Shown: positions 1-8,821 of the stretch, piece after piece | Layout of the letters: the number at the start of each line of letters is the position of its first letter | How positions within the stretch are numbered: the first letter of the stretch is position 1 | Assembly: GCA_944387375.1 (NCBI GenBank) | Contig: CALXEQ010000006.1 | Location: forward strand, 37,401-101,400 | Direction of reading: 5' to 3' | Source: an uncultured Clostridia bacterium | Lineage (GTDB): Bacteria; Bacillota; Clostridia; TANB77; CAG-465 | DNA length: 64,000 bases | Notes under the pieces: model-generated | Seen by the model: the letters and a program-made list of their open reading frames with translations, nothing else | Database searches by the model: none | Told to the model about the DNA's origin: nothing | Program-made: the position numbers and the translations under genes

Positions 1-1763
1 AAGAAGGGATTAAAGAGGCATATACAACAGGAAGAGGAAAAGTATGTCTAAGAGCTAAAGCAGAAATTGAAGAAGATAGTAGAGGAAGATACAAAATAAT
101 AGTTACAGAAATTCCTTACCAAGTAAATAAAGCTGCTTTAATTCAAAACATAGCAAAACTTGTACAAGTTAAAACTATAGAAGGAATCTCAGATTTACGA
201 GATGAATCAGATAGAGAAGGCGTACGAATAGTTATAGAATTAAAAAGAGATGCAAATCCAAATGTTGTATTAAATATGCTATACAAACATACACAACTTC
301 AAAATACGCAAAGTATGTTAATGCTTGCTATTGTAAATGGTGTTCCTAAAGTATTAACTTTGAGAGAAATACTTGCAGAATATATAAAACATAGAGAGCA
401 AGTTGTAGTAAGAAGAACAAAATTTGATTTAAATAAAGCTGAAGCAAGACTTCATATCTTAGAAGGATTAAGAATTGCTATTGATCATATAGATGAAATA
501 ATCAAAATTATTAGAAATTCATATGATAATGCCGCTCAAAATTTAATGGAAAGATTTGGACTTAGTGAGATTCAAGCTCAAGCTATTCTTGAAATGAAAC
601 TTAGAACATTACAAGGATTGCAAAGAGAAAAAATTGAGCAGGAGTATAATGAACTTGTAGCTTTAATAAAACACTTAAAAGATATTTTGGCATCAGAGCA
701 GTTGGTTAAAGATATAATAAAAGAAGAAGTTATAGAATTAAAAAACAAATATGGTGATGAACGAAGAACATCTATTACTCATGGTGTTGGAGATATAGAT
801 GTAGAATCTTTAATAAAAGAAGAGACAAATGTAGTTACTCTTACTCATTTTGGATATATAAAAAGAATAGCTGCAGATGTTTATAGAAGTCAAAGACGTG
901 GTGGAAAAGGTTTAACTGCTATGAACACGCGTGAAGAAGATTTTGTTGAGCATCTATTTATCACATCAACACATAATAGTTTAATGTTTTTTACAAATAC
1001 TGGTAAAGTATTTAGATTAAAAACATATGAACTTCCAGAAGCAAGCAGAACTGCAAAAGGAACAGCAATTGTAAATTTATTACAACTTTCACAAGGTGAA
1101 AAAATTGCTGCCGTTATGCCTGTTGAAAAATTTGATAATGATTCATTATATGTTCTTATGGCTACAAGTAATGGCTTAATAAAAAAGACAAAATTATCTG
1201 AATATGCAAATATAAGAAAAACTGGTATACAGGCTATTACTTTAAAGGAAAATGATGAGTTAATTGATGTAAGACTTACAGATGGTAATAATGAGATTAT
1301 AATGGTTACAAGACATGGACTTTCAATTAGATTTAAAGAGGAAGAAGTAAGAGCTGTTGGTAGAACATCTATGGGTGTAAAAGGAATAGAACTTGCCAAA
1401 GATGATAAAGTTGTTGGTATGGAACCAATAAAAGAAGATAATGGATATGTATTAACAATTACAGAAAATGGATTTGGTAAAAGAACAGAACTTGAAGAAT
1501 ATAGATGTCAAGGAAGAGCTGGAAAGGGTGTTCTTACATATAAAATCACAGCCAAAACAGGTAACATTGTTGGAGTAGAAATTGTAGATGATGACGATGA
1601 TGTTATGATGATAACAGATAATGGAATTATTATAAGAATAAATGTAAATGATATAAGTATCTTAGGAAGAAATACACAAGGTGTAACACTTATGAGAACT
1701 TCTGATGGAGGAAAATTGATAAATATAGCTAAACTTCCAAATGAAGAGCAGGAAGAAAACTAA
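1..1763 (+). CDS. gyrA: DNA gyrase subunit A, C-terminal part (5' end outside window)
   Basis: This is the ATP-dependent negative-supercoiling topoisomerase subunit that cleaves and rejoins DNA. The reading frame is open from base 3 with no start in the window, so the N-terminal part with the catalytic tyrosine is missing. The first visible codons give GyrA-like text (TGRGKV, EIPYQVNKA, DLRDESDR, IELKRDANP), followed by the coiled-coil gate region and the six-bladed C-terminal beta-pinwheel. The GyrA-box QRRGGKG, encoded near base 893, separates gyrase from topoisomerase IV. The tail is acidic (EEQEEN). The gene ends in TAA just before a strong hairpin terminator. Confidence 0.97.
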   Translation, partial: EGIKEAYTTGRGKVCLRAKAEIEEDSRGRYKIIVTEIPYQVNKAALIQNIAKLVQVKTIEGISDLRDESDREGVRIVIELKRDANPNVVLNMLYKHTQLQNTQSMLMLAIVNGVPKVLTLREILAEYIKHREQVVVRRTKFDLNKAEARLHILEGLRIAIDHIDEIIKIIRNSYDNAAQNLMERFGLSEIQAQAILEMKLRTLQGLQREKIEQEYNELVALIKHLKDILASEQLVKDIIKEEVIELKNKYGDERRTSITHGVGDIDVESLIKEETNVVTLTHFGYIKRIAADVYRSQRRGGKGLTAMNTREEDFVEHLFITSTHNSLMFFTNTGKVFRLKTYELPEASRTAKGTAIVNLLQLSQGEKIAAVMPVEKFDNDSLYVLMATSNGLIKKTKLSEYANIRKTGIQAITLKENDELIDVRLTDGNNEIIMVTRHGLSIRFKEEEVRAVGRTSMGVKGIELAKDDKVVGMEPIKEDNGYVLTITENGFGKRTELEEYRCQGRAGKGVLTYKITAKTGNIVGVEIVDDDDDVMMITDNGIIIRINVNDISILGRNTQGVTLMRTSDGGKLINIAKLPNEEQEEN

Positions 1764-1780
1764 TATAGATAATTAGTAAA

Positions 1781-1812
1781 AGAGCAATATTTTTACATAT
1801 TGCTCTTTATAT
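1781..1812 (+). terminator. Intrinsic terminator after gyrA
   Basis: A perfect 10-bp stem (AGAGCAATAT / ATATTGCTCT) with a TTTTAC loop is followed by a T-rich tract, 18 bases after the gyrA stop. Confidence 0.9.
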
Positions 1813-1953
1813 TTGCAAAAAATAGATATTATGGTATAATATATGAGTAATGTAAATTATTAATTTATTGGCTAAATAGTTATGAAAATTTACATAAATG
1901 TATAAAAATACAGTAATTTATGTTATAATATATTTATTAAAGGAGGAATCTGT

Positions 1954-3138
1954 ATGTTTGAGTTTAGTCCAAAAAACATGAAAAAGATTCTACTTATAGT
2001 AACTTATGCAATTGTTTTATGCTTGGCACTATTAAATTTAGATGTTGTTTTTAAAGTGTTTGGATATCTTTTTAATTTGTTAAAACCATTTATATTTGGT
2101 TTTTGTTTAGCATTTATTTTAAATATACCTTTAAGCAAATTTGAAAGTATAGTTAATAAAATGAAAAGCAAAAAAGGTAAAAAATCTAAAGATATTAGAA
2201 AAAATCATCCTGAAAAGAAAAATACTAAGTTAAGGCTTTTAGGAATATTAATTTCATTATTGATTTTTATAGGGATAATTTGTTTAACTATGTTTTTAGT
2301 TATTCCAGAAATTATTAATACATTTAATATTTTTAAAGAAAATATTCCTACAGCTTTTGCTAAATGTCAAGAATGGTTTGCAGATATGATGTCAAACTAT
2401 CCAGATATTTTTGAAAAAATAAAATCTTATACTCCAGATTGGCAGGCAATAGATGCTGACGTGACTAATATAATTAAAAATGCTGCCACAGGTATAATTG
2501 GTGGTTCAATTAGATTTATTATAGGAATATTTAGTGGTGTATTTAATTTCTTTATGGGACTTGTATTTGCTATTTATATGTTAATGCAAAAAGAAACATT
2601 AGTAAGACAATTAAAAAAATTAGTTAATGCATGTATGCCTGAAAATAAGGCTAATAAACTACTTTATATAGGTAAAATAACAAATAATACTTTTAAGAAA
2701 TTTTTTGGTGGACAATTTATTGAAGCAATACTACTTGGAGTTTTATGTTTTATAGGAATGCAAATATTTGGTATGCCATATGCATTAACAATATCAGTAT
2801 TAATTGGTGTAACTGCACTTATTCCAGTATTTGGTGCTTTTTTTGGAACAGCTATTGGTGCAATATTAATACTTGCAGTAAATCCAATGCAAGCATTATG
2901 GTTTGTTTTATTTATTATAATATTACAACAAATAGATGGAAATTTAATATATCCAAAAATAGTTGGAGATTCTGTAGGTTTACCTGGAATTTGGGTAATG
3001 CTTGCAGTGCTACTTGGAGGAAACAGTCTAGGAATTTTGGGAATGCTTGTTGCAGTACCAATTGCATCAGTAATATATAAGTTAATACAAGAAAAAGTTA
3101 ATAAAAATAAATCGATGGAACAAGTAAAGGTGGAATAA
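1954..3138 (+). CDS. AI-2E family permease (UPF0118, YtvI/PerM-like)
   Basis: A polytopic membrane protein of 394 aa. The family layout is visible: two N-terminal hydrophobic segments, a Lys-rich cytoplasmic loop at about residues 70-95, a third membrane segment, an extracytoplasmic region, then a C-terminal block of hydrophobic helices containing a GAFFGTAIGAILIL-type stretch and a Pro/Gly-rich end (GLPGIWVMLAVLLGG). Members include TqsA, linked to AI-2 export, and various ion or solute exporters, so the substrate is not predictable. AAAGGAGG lies ahead of the ATG. It appears monocistronic, since its terminator overlaps the stop. Confidence 0.88.
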   Translation: MFEFSPKNMKKILLIVTYAIVLCLALLNLDVVFKVFGYLFNLLKPFIFGFCLAFILNIPLSKFESIVNKMKSKKGKKSKDIRKNHPEKKNTKLRLLGILISLLIFIGIICLTMFLVIPEIINTFNIFKENIPTAFAKCQEWFADMMSNYPDIFEKIKSYTPDWQAIDADVTNIIKNAATGIIGGSIRFIIGIFSGVFNFFMGLVFAIYMLMQKETLVRQLKKLVNACMPENKANKLLYIGKITNNTFKKFFGGQFIEAILLGVLCFIGMQIFGMPYALTISVLIGVTALIPVFGAFFGTAIGAILILAVNPMQALWFVLFIIILQQIDGNLIYPKIVGDSVGLPGIWVMLAVLLGGNSLGILGMLVAVPIASVIYKLIQEKVNKNKSMEQVKVE

Positions 3139-3154
3139 TCCACCTTTATTTTTT
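3126..3154 (+). terminator. Terminator overlapping the end of the AI-2E permease gene
   Basis: The stem AAAGGTGG / CCACCTTT with loop AATAAT is followed by ATTTTTT. The stop codon lies in the loop. Confidence 0.85.
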
Positions 3155-3184
3155 AATTAAAGTATGATATAATATAATTACTTT

Positions 3185-3505
3185 AGTATCTCAGATGATC
3201 GCTTGTTTATACAAGAGGAAAGTCCGGACACTATAGAGCAGGGTGCTAGATAACGTCTAGTGGGAGTGATCCTAAGGAAAGTGCAACAGAAAATAACCGC
3301 TATATAATAGCAAGGGTGAAAACGCGAGGTAAGAGCTCACGAACAGCTATGGAGACATAGATGTGGTGTAAACCCCACCTAGTGCAACACCAGAATAAAA
3401 GGCTAAGATTGCTCGTCATCTTTTGAGTTGGTGGCTTGAAGTATATAGTGATATATACTCTAGATAAATGATCATCAAATACAGAATCCGGCTTATGAGA
3501 TGCTA
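3185..3505 (+). ncRNA. rnpB: RNase P RNA, bacterial type A
   Basis: This is the catalytic RNA that matures tRNA 5' ends. Conserved core segments are readable: GAGGAAAGTCCGGAC near 3215, the AGGGTGC segment, AGGGTGAAAACGCGAGGTAAGAGCTCACGAACAG across two neighbouring blocks, and the 3' core ACAGAATCCGGCTTATGAGA. The ends pair to form P1 (AGTATCTCA with TGAGATGCT), which sets the boundaries. The layout fits the ancestral type A rather than the Bacillus type B. Two overlapping TATAAT boxes at 3168-3178 can serve as the -10 element. A terminator follows directly. Confidence 0.96.
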
Positions 3506-3517
3506 AAGTTAAAAGAG

Positions 3518-3540
3518 GTCCTAATTTTAGGACTTTTTTT
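3518..3540 (+). terminator. Terminator of rnpB
   Basis: A perfect GTCCTAA / TTAGGAC hairpin is followed by seven T residues. Confidence 0.92.
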
Positions 3541-3548
3541 ATTTTTTG

Positions 3549-3577
3549 TTGACATATAAAAATAAAAGTGATATTAT
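3549..3577 (+). promoter_or_regulatory. Sigma-70-type promoter for the ClpX-like gene
   Basis: TTGACA at 3549-3554 and TATTAT at 3572-3577 are separated by 17 bases, about 50 bases ahead of the ClpX-like start codon. Confidence 0.75.
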
Positions 3578-3628
3578 AAGCCTACGTAAAATAAAAAATA
3601 CCTAAATTTTAGTAAAGGAGGGGTTTTT

Positions 3629-4975
3629 ATGAGTAATAAATCCAAAGTTATAAGATGTACTCTTTGCAAAAATGTAATTTCTCCAGTTGAAAAAATACAT
3701 GATATAGTTTATGGAGATGAAAAAAGAGGATTTCTTTGCGATAACTGCTATAAAGATTTACAGCAATATTTTATTGAAAAATTTGAAAACATGATGGATG
3801 CATTATATCAAGCAGGCTTTTATTCTGAAGACTACGATGAAAAATATGATAGTTTTCAAGAAGATATTAATGAGCAAAAATTATTTAATAATAATTTCTC
3901 TAATAAAGCTACACATTCTATTACATCAAAAAATAATAAAAAGAAAAGTGACAAAATTAATCCAAAACAAATATTTAACAACGTGACAAAGGCAATTGTT
4001 GGTCAAGATGAAGCTATAAAAGAAATTATTACAACAATAATAAGAAATAATACTACTTCTAATCCACAATTTAAAAGTAATATATTTTTAATTGGAGAAA
4101 GTGGAAATGGTAAAACGGAAAGTATAAAGCAAATAGCTAATCAATTGGATATCCCTTTTGTGATAGAAGATGCTTCAAAATATACACAGGAAGGATATGT
4201 TGGAGTAAGTGTTGAACAAGCTGTAGTTAATTTAATAAATGCTTCAGGTGCAGATTTAGTAAAAGCATCTAGAGGAATTATTGTTTTTGATGAAATGGAT
4301 AAAAAGACTGATAGTGGAAATAGAGAAAGTGGGGTTGCAACAACAAGTGTTCAAGAAAGCTTATTAAAACTTGTTGAAGGATCTACGGTTATGACTACTG
4401 TTGGGCTTTTTGATACAAGTCTTGTTACTTTTATATTTATTGGAGCTTGTGAAAATGTATATTTAGCAAGAGAAAAAAGACTTGGAAAAAAAGAAATAGG
4501 TTTTAAAACTAGTTATGAAAATAAAAATCATAATGAGGTATTGCTTAATAAGAGTAAAAATCCACATTTTTTACCAGATGATTTAATAAAAGCAGGATTT
4601 AAAACCGAGCTTGTTGGAAGAATAGATAAAATTATAGAATTTAGAAGTATGACTGAAGAGATTGCAGTAAGAATATTATTAGAGTCTACAAATTCTATTT
4701 TTAAATTTTATATTAAGGAATTAGCTAATTTGGGAGTAAACGTAAAGATAGAAAATGAAATAAAAGTTATAAATCATATTGCAAAACGAGCAGTAAAACT
4801 AAAAATGGGTGCAAGAGGGCTGCGTCAAATTGTAGTAGATATGTTTTCTAATATATACTCAGAAATTTTGCTAAAAGATATAAAATTAAATGAAAAATAT
4901 GATTGTATTATAACAGAAGATACGGTATATAATAATAAAAAATTCAAATTATGTAAAAAAGAAGTTAAAATTTAG
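3629..4975 (+). CDS. ClpX-like AAA+ unfoldase with N-terminal zinc-finger
   Basis: A 448-aa AAA+ ATPase related to ClpX, the substrate-unfolding ring that feeds ClpP. An N-terminal zinc module has C10-x2-C13 and C37-x2-C40. A variable linker of about residues 55-110 is much longer than in ClpX. The AAA+ core has Walker A GESGNGKT (156-163), a GYVG pore loop (189-192), Walker B IIVFDEMDKK (217-226), an IGF tripeptide (290-292) in the position of the ClpP-docking loop, and a sensor-2 motif GARGLR. The start is fixed by AAAGGAGGGG. No clpP is adjacent. Sequence around the motifs is divergent enough that this looks like a paralogue of the housekeeping ClpX, but it could be the only ClpX of this genome. 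Confidence 0.85.
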   Translation: MSNKSKVIRCTLCKNVISPVEKIHDIVYGDEKRGFLCDNCYKDLQQYFIEKFENMMDALYQAGFYSEDYDEKYDSFQEDINEQKLFNNNFSNKATHSITSKNNKKKSDKINPKQIFNNVTKAIVGQDEAIKEIITTIIRNNTTSNPQFKSNIFLIGESGNGKTESIKQIANQLDIPFVIEDASKYTQEGYVGVSVEQAVVNLINASGADLVKASRGIIVFDEMDKKTDSGNRESGVATTSVQESLLKLVEGSTVMTTVGLFDTSLVTFIFIGACENVYLAREKRLGKKEIGFKTSYENKNHNEVLLNKSKNPHFLPDDLIKAGFKTELVGRIDKIIEFRSMTEEIAVRILLESTNSIFKFYIKELANLGVNVKIENEIKVINHIAKRAVKLKMGARGLRQIVVDMFSNIYSEILLKDIKLNEKYDCIITEDTVYNNKKFKLCKKEVKI

Positions 4976-4994
4976 TTGTAAACAAAATATAAAT

Positions 4995-5026
4995 AAATGT
5001 CAATATTATTGACATTTATTTTTTTT
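4995..5026 (+). terminator. Terminator after the ClpX-like gene
   Basis: The 10-bp stem AAATGTCAAT / ATTGACATTT with a three-base loop is followed by a long T run. Confidence 0.92.
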
Positions 5027-5075
5027 TATAATAAAATTAGAATAGTATTATTTTAACAAGATGGGAGGTCTTTTT

Positions 5076-5771
5076 ATGGAATTTAAAGCTTTAGAAGGAA
5101 AAAATGTAGAAATACAAGTAGGAGAAAACAAATATATTAGACATGCAATTCAAACACACTATGTACAATTGGGAGAAAGCTATGTAGATTTAATAAAAAA
5201 ATATGTTGTTCCTATTTATGAGGAAGGAGATATAGTATCTATAAGTGAGAAGATAATAAGTCTTTGCCAAAGAAGAATTGTATATAAAAAAGATGTAAAA
5301 GTAACAGGACTTGCAAAATTTCTATCTAAATTTGCAATGAGAAGTGATGCAGGTGTTGGTGTTGATAATCCATATAAAATGCAATTTGCAATCAATTTAT
5401 GTGGACGATTAAAAGTAATTTGGGCAGCTATTGCAGGTGGAGTATGTAAATTATTTGGAAAAAGAGGCGTATTTTACGAGATAGTAGGCCAAGAAGTTAG
5501 TGGACTTGATGGATTTTATGGAAATGTATTTTCAGATTATGCTGAATTTGGTATCAGAATACCTGAAAATTCAACAGGAGTATGTAATGAAATATATGAG
5601 GCAACTGGTGTTAAATGTATGATTGTAGATGCAAATGACTTTAATGTTGAAATTTTAGGTAAAGCAGACAGTATAGAGTATGATGATGCTGAGCTTAAAG
5701 GAATGGTTAAAGATAATCCTGCAGGTCAAGCTAAGACACTTACACCAATGGTATTAGTTAGAAAAGTTTAA
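5076..5771 (+). CDS. F420-0:gamma-glutamyl ligase-like protein (CofE-like)
   Basis: About 231 aa. The text around SISEKIISLCQ, MRSDAGVGVDNPYKMQFAI and the C-terminal PAGQAKTLTPMVLVR resembles stand-alone CofE-domain proteins (PF01996), which in F420-producing organisms add glutamate to coenzyme F420-0. F420 is not expected in ordinary Clostridia, so the true substrate is probably different. I chose the ATG at 5076 over the one at 5061 because the only Shine-Dalgarno sequence (GGGAGG) lies between them. It begins a set of co-directional genes running to the VirD4-like gene. Confidence 0.72.
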   Translation: MEFKALEGKNVEIQVGENKYIRHAIQTHYVQLGESYVDLIKKYVVPIYEEGDIVSISEKIISLCQRRIVYKKDVKVTGLAKFLSKFAMRSDAGVGVDNPYKMQFAINLCGRLKVIWAAIAGGVCKLFGKRGVFYEIVGQEVSGLDGFYGNVFSDYAEFGIRIPENSTGVCNEIYEATGVKCMIVDANDFNVEILGKADSIEYDDAELKGMVKDNPAGQAKTLTPMVLVRKV

Positions 5772-5793
5772 TATATAAAAGAGAGGTTGGAAT

Positions 5794-6321
5794 ATGGAAA
5801 GTTTATTACAAATGAATAAATTTGAAGTAATTGATATGCCAGGAATGAACACTTTAGCATTTTTAATTGAAAAGGATTACGATGCTTATGCACAAGGATA
5901 TTCTTTATTATCTTTGGAAAAAATTAGAAGTGTTGAGGTAGAAGAAGAAGGAAAAATAAAAAAGATATTTAATGTGTTAGTAGAAGAAGAAAATGAAATT
6001 AACGATATAATTTTATTAACACTTACAGATAGGAAGGCTTTTTTAAGTACTGGTGTTTTGGATAGTCAAGGCTTTAGAACAGAAGAGACTAACATTCCAT
6101 TAAGTTATGGTTCGATATATAACATAGAAGGTGTAGAATATAAAGAGGTAAATTATACACCAGATATGAAAAGAAATTTTTCAATTATTGATTCACAAAC
6201 AGGTGAAGAAGTAAAACCTTCTTTATATAAAGATGAGACAACAGGTCAAATAAAAGGTAGATGTAAAATCATGCCTAATAGACCATATATTGTTTTAGAA
6301 GTTAGATTTGAAGAAGATTAA
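5794..6321 (+). CDS. Hypothetical protein, 175 aa
   Basis: I do not recognise this family. It is a soluble, acidic protein without signal peptide or membrane segment, with beta-rich text and many Glu/Lys residues. It lies 22 bases after the F420-ligase-like gene, with GAGAGGTTGG as ribosome binding site, and is followed closely by a 71-aa gene and the VirD4-like gene, so co-transcription is likely. Confidence 0.8.
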   Translation: MESLLQMNKFEVIDMPGMNTLAFLIEKDYDAYAQGYSLLSLEKIRSVEVEEEGKIKKIFNVLVEEENEINDIILLTLTDRKAFLSTGVLDSQGFRTEETNIPLSYGSIYNIEGVEYKEVNYTPDMKRNFSIIDSQTGEEVKPSLYKDETTGQIKGRCKIMPNRPYIVLEVRFEED

Positions 6322-6341
6322 TTTATGAAGGGAGTATAAAA

Positions 6342-6557
6342 ATGAGTGAAGAAAAAGAAAGCAAATATGTAGAGTCAAAAATGACAATACGTGGAGTTGC
6401 AGGAACAGTAAATGGTAAAAGTTTTGATGAAATAAATAAGGTAGAAGTAAGAGGAAAGTTTCACGCACCTAAAGGAACATTAGAAAAAGCAAAAGCTGCT
6501 GCAAAATTAAAATACAATAAAAATATAGATGAAGAAGAAAAAAATATATGTAGATAA
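6342..6557 (+). CDS. Small hypothetical protein, 71 aa
   Basis: A small charged protein with no recognised family. Its middle part (GVAGTVNGKSFDEINKVEVRGKF) is likely beta-structured, and the C-terminus is Lys/Ala- then Glu-rich and probably helical. AAGGGAG precedes the ATG. It sits 39 bases before the VirD4-like gene, so it may be an accessory of that protein; this is inferred from position only. Confidence 0.72.
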   Translation: MSEEKESKYVESKMTIRGVAGTVNGKSFDEINKVEVRGKFHAPKGTLEKAKAAAKLKYNKNIDEEEKNICR

Positions 6558-6596
6558 AGAAATGGAATTATAGAGTAATATAGAGGGGTATATGGA

Positions 6597-8705
6597 ATGA
6601 GAGGATTTTTTGAGGATTTAAAAAGCAAAGCAGCAATACTTGTTATTATTGCTTTAGTAGCTTCTGTAGTTTTGGGAGGTTCTTTAACTAAGTCAATAGT
6701 AGACGCAAATGCTTCGGGAGCAGAATCTATAATTTATGAAGTGTTTAAAACATGGATGGGAAATATTACAGATTTTTCTTTTTTGGCTGGTATGTTTAGT
6801 GATTTTGGATTGTTTTTACAAATTACATTTTGGATTTTTGTTATAGTGTTTGGAATATATGTAGTTGTAAAAATTCAAAATGCTGGAAAGAGTGAATATG
6901 AAGGCAGAGAAAATGGTTCAAGTCATTGGAGTACTGGAGGAGAAGAATATAGAAAAAGATCTGATGGAAAAGAGATCTTAAATAGAAAAGAAGGTTTTAT
7001 ATTAAGTAGAAATCATTATTTAGGAACAGATTTAAAGAAAGTTATTATAAATAAGAATGTATTAGTTGTTGGTGGATCTGGTTCTGGTAAAACTGCTTGT
7101 TATATAAAGCCTAATATATTACAGTGTTTAGGTTCATATGTTATAACAGACCCAAAAGGAGAGTTATATAAAGAAACATCTAAATTTTTACAAAGTGAAG
7201 GATATGACATAAAAGTATTTAATTTGGTAAATCCAAAATTTAGTGATTTTTACAATCCATTATTTAATATTTGTTCAGAGCAAGATGTTGATACTTTAGC
7301 TCATATTTTGGTAACTGGTGTAAAAAAAGAAGGTGGCGGAGATGATCCGTTCTGGGAAGACACTGCTAAAATGTTAATAAAAGCAGCAATTTATTATTCA
7401 CTTTCTGTACTTCCAATGGAAGAACAAAATATAGGAAGTTGTATAAACCTTATTCGTCAAGGTGGAGCTGACGCATCTATTTTTGATAAATTATTTATAG
7501 ATGAACTTAAACCAGAACATCCAGGAAGAAAAGAATATGAAAGCTTTAGAACTTCTGCAGATAAAACAAAACAGAGTATAGTAATATCTGCTATTTCTAA
7601 AATGACTATTTTTGACTCAGGTCCTATTCAAAGAATTACATCATCAAATAATATAGATTTTAGACAAATTGCAATGAAAAAGACAGCAATATATGTAATT
7701 ACATCTGCTGCAGAAAGTACATATGATTTTGTATCAACTATGTTCTTTAGTCAGATGTTTTCTATATTGTATAAACAAGCAGATGATTATGGTTCAAGAC
7801 TTCCAAATCAAGTGTATTTCTTACTTGATGAATTTGCAAATATTGGTCAAATACCAGATTTCCAAAAGAAATTAAGTACTACAAGAAGTTTGGGAATAAG
7901 TGTATCAATTATTGTTCAGTCACTAGATCAATTAGAAGGATTATATAAAGAGTCATATGAAAATATTTTAGGTAACTGTGATACTCAAATTTTACTTGGT
8001 ACAAATTCACAAAAAACAGCTGAATATTTTTCAAAGAGTTTAGGACAGACAACAATAAAGATACAATCAAAATCTATAAATAAAGATAAGACAGAAAGTC
8101 AAAAGCAAGGTGTTTCTATTAGTACTCAAAAACAAGCAAGAGATTTAATGACTGTAGATGAAATTAGAAGAATGGATAATAACAAAGAGATACTTATGGT
8201 AAGAGGATTAAAGCCTATCCTTGCAGAAAAAGCTTGGTATTTTAAATATCATCCAAAACGTAAAATTGCTGACGGATTTACTATTGCAGATATTACTGAA
8301 ATGCCTATACCAGAAGAAATACCATATAGATTTTTTGATGTTCAACAGCATTTAATAGAAAGAAAAAGAAAAGCACAAGAAATATTAAAAGCAAGATCAA
8401 AAGAAGTAGATATTGACACATCATCTTTTAACGGTTCTAGTGCTAATGACAACACGACATCACCTAAAAAGAAATATGCTAATAGTAATGAGTTAGATAT
8501 AGATACAAACGAGGATAAACCTGTTGCAGAGGGACTTGGAAAGCCATCTTATAATGATTTATATGAAAACAGTGATATTGATCCAATATCTCATGTAGAT
8601 GAGAAAAAAGGTAAAAAAGAAGATGATGATTTTGATTTACAATCAGAATTAGAATCTAAATTTGATAAACTTTTTGGAAAAGCTAATAAAAATAGTAATG
8701 TTTAA
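6597..8705 (+). CDS. VirD4/TraG-type coupling ATPase, orphan
   Basis: A 702-aa membrane-anchored ATPase of the type IV secretion coupling family, which in conjugation hands DNA-protein substrates to the secretion channel. Two membrane segments lie at about residues 12-30 and 72-92. Walker A GGSGSGKT is at 159-166, followed by the family text YVITDPKGELYKE. A DDPFWE motif marks the all-alpha-domain region, and the Walker B acidic pair is in LLDEFANIGQIPDF (D411, E412). The last roughly 110 residues are disordered and highly charged. No relaxase, VirB4 or other channel gene is in the window, and both flanks are chromosomal core genes. The ribosome binding site is GAGGGG. Confidence 0.93.
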   Translation: MRGFFEDLKSKAAILVIIALVASVVLGGSLTKSIVDANASGAESIIYEVFKTWMGNITDFSFLAGMFSDFGLFLQITFWIFVIVFGIYVVVKIQNAGKSEYEGRENGSSHWSTGGEEYRKRSDGKEILNRKEGFILSRNHYLGTDLKKVIINKNVLVVGGSGSGKTACYIKPNILQCLGSYVITDPKGELYKETSKFLQSEGYDIKVFNLVNPKFSDFYNPLFNICSEQDVDTLAHILVTGVKKEGGGDDPFWEDTAKMLIKAAIYYSLSVLPMEEQNIGSCINLIRQGGADASIFDKLFIDELKPEHPGRKEYESFRTSADKTKQSIVISAISKMTIFDSGPIQRITSSNNIDFRQIAMKKTAIYVITSAAESTYDFVSTMFFSQMFSILYKQADDYGSRLPNQVYFLLDEFANIGQIPDFQKKLSTTRSLGISVSIIVQSLDQLEGLYKESYENILGNCDTQILLGTNSQKTAEYFSKSLGQTTIKIQSKSINKDKTESQKQGVSISTQKQARDLMTVDEIRRMDNNKEILMVRGLKPILAEKAWYFKYHPKRKIADGFTIADITEMPIPEEIPYRFFDVQQHLIERKRKAQEILKARSKEVDIDTSSFNGSSANDNTTSPKKKYANSNELDIDTNEDKPVAEGLGKPSYNDLYENSDIDPISHVDEKKGKKEDDDFDLQSELESKFDKLFGKANKNSNV

Positions 8706-8711
8706 AAAAAT

Positions 8712-8757
8712 GACTTATAAGTATATGTAGTATATACATAACTTATAAGTCTTTTTA
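8712..8757 (+). terminator. Terminator after the VirD4-like gene
   Basis: GACTTATAAGT pairs perfectly with ACTTATAAGTC across an 18-base loop that can itself fold, followed by TTTTTATTTTT. Confidence 0.9.
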
Positions 8758-8821
8758 TTTTTATTTATTGTAATTTATGTATTTATATAGTATAATTTAT
8801 TTGTAAATTGGAGGATAATAT

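Noticed and set aside
890..1399. Long open frame on the minus strand inside gyrA
   Set aside because: Shadow of the gyrA frame; no binding site, low-complexity Ser/Val-rich text and no family match.
6597..8705. VirD4-like gene as evidence of an integrated conjugative element
   Set aside because: No relaxase, integrase, att-like repeats or other transfer genes within the window, and core genes lie on both sides.
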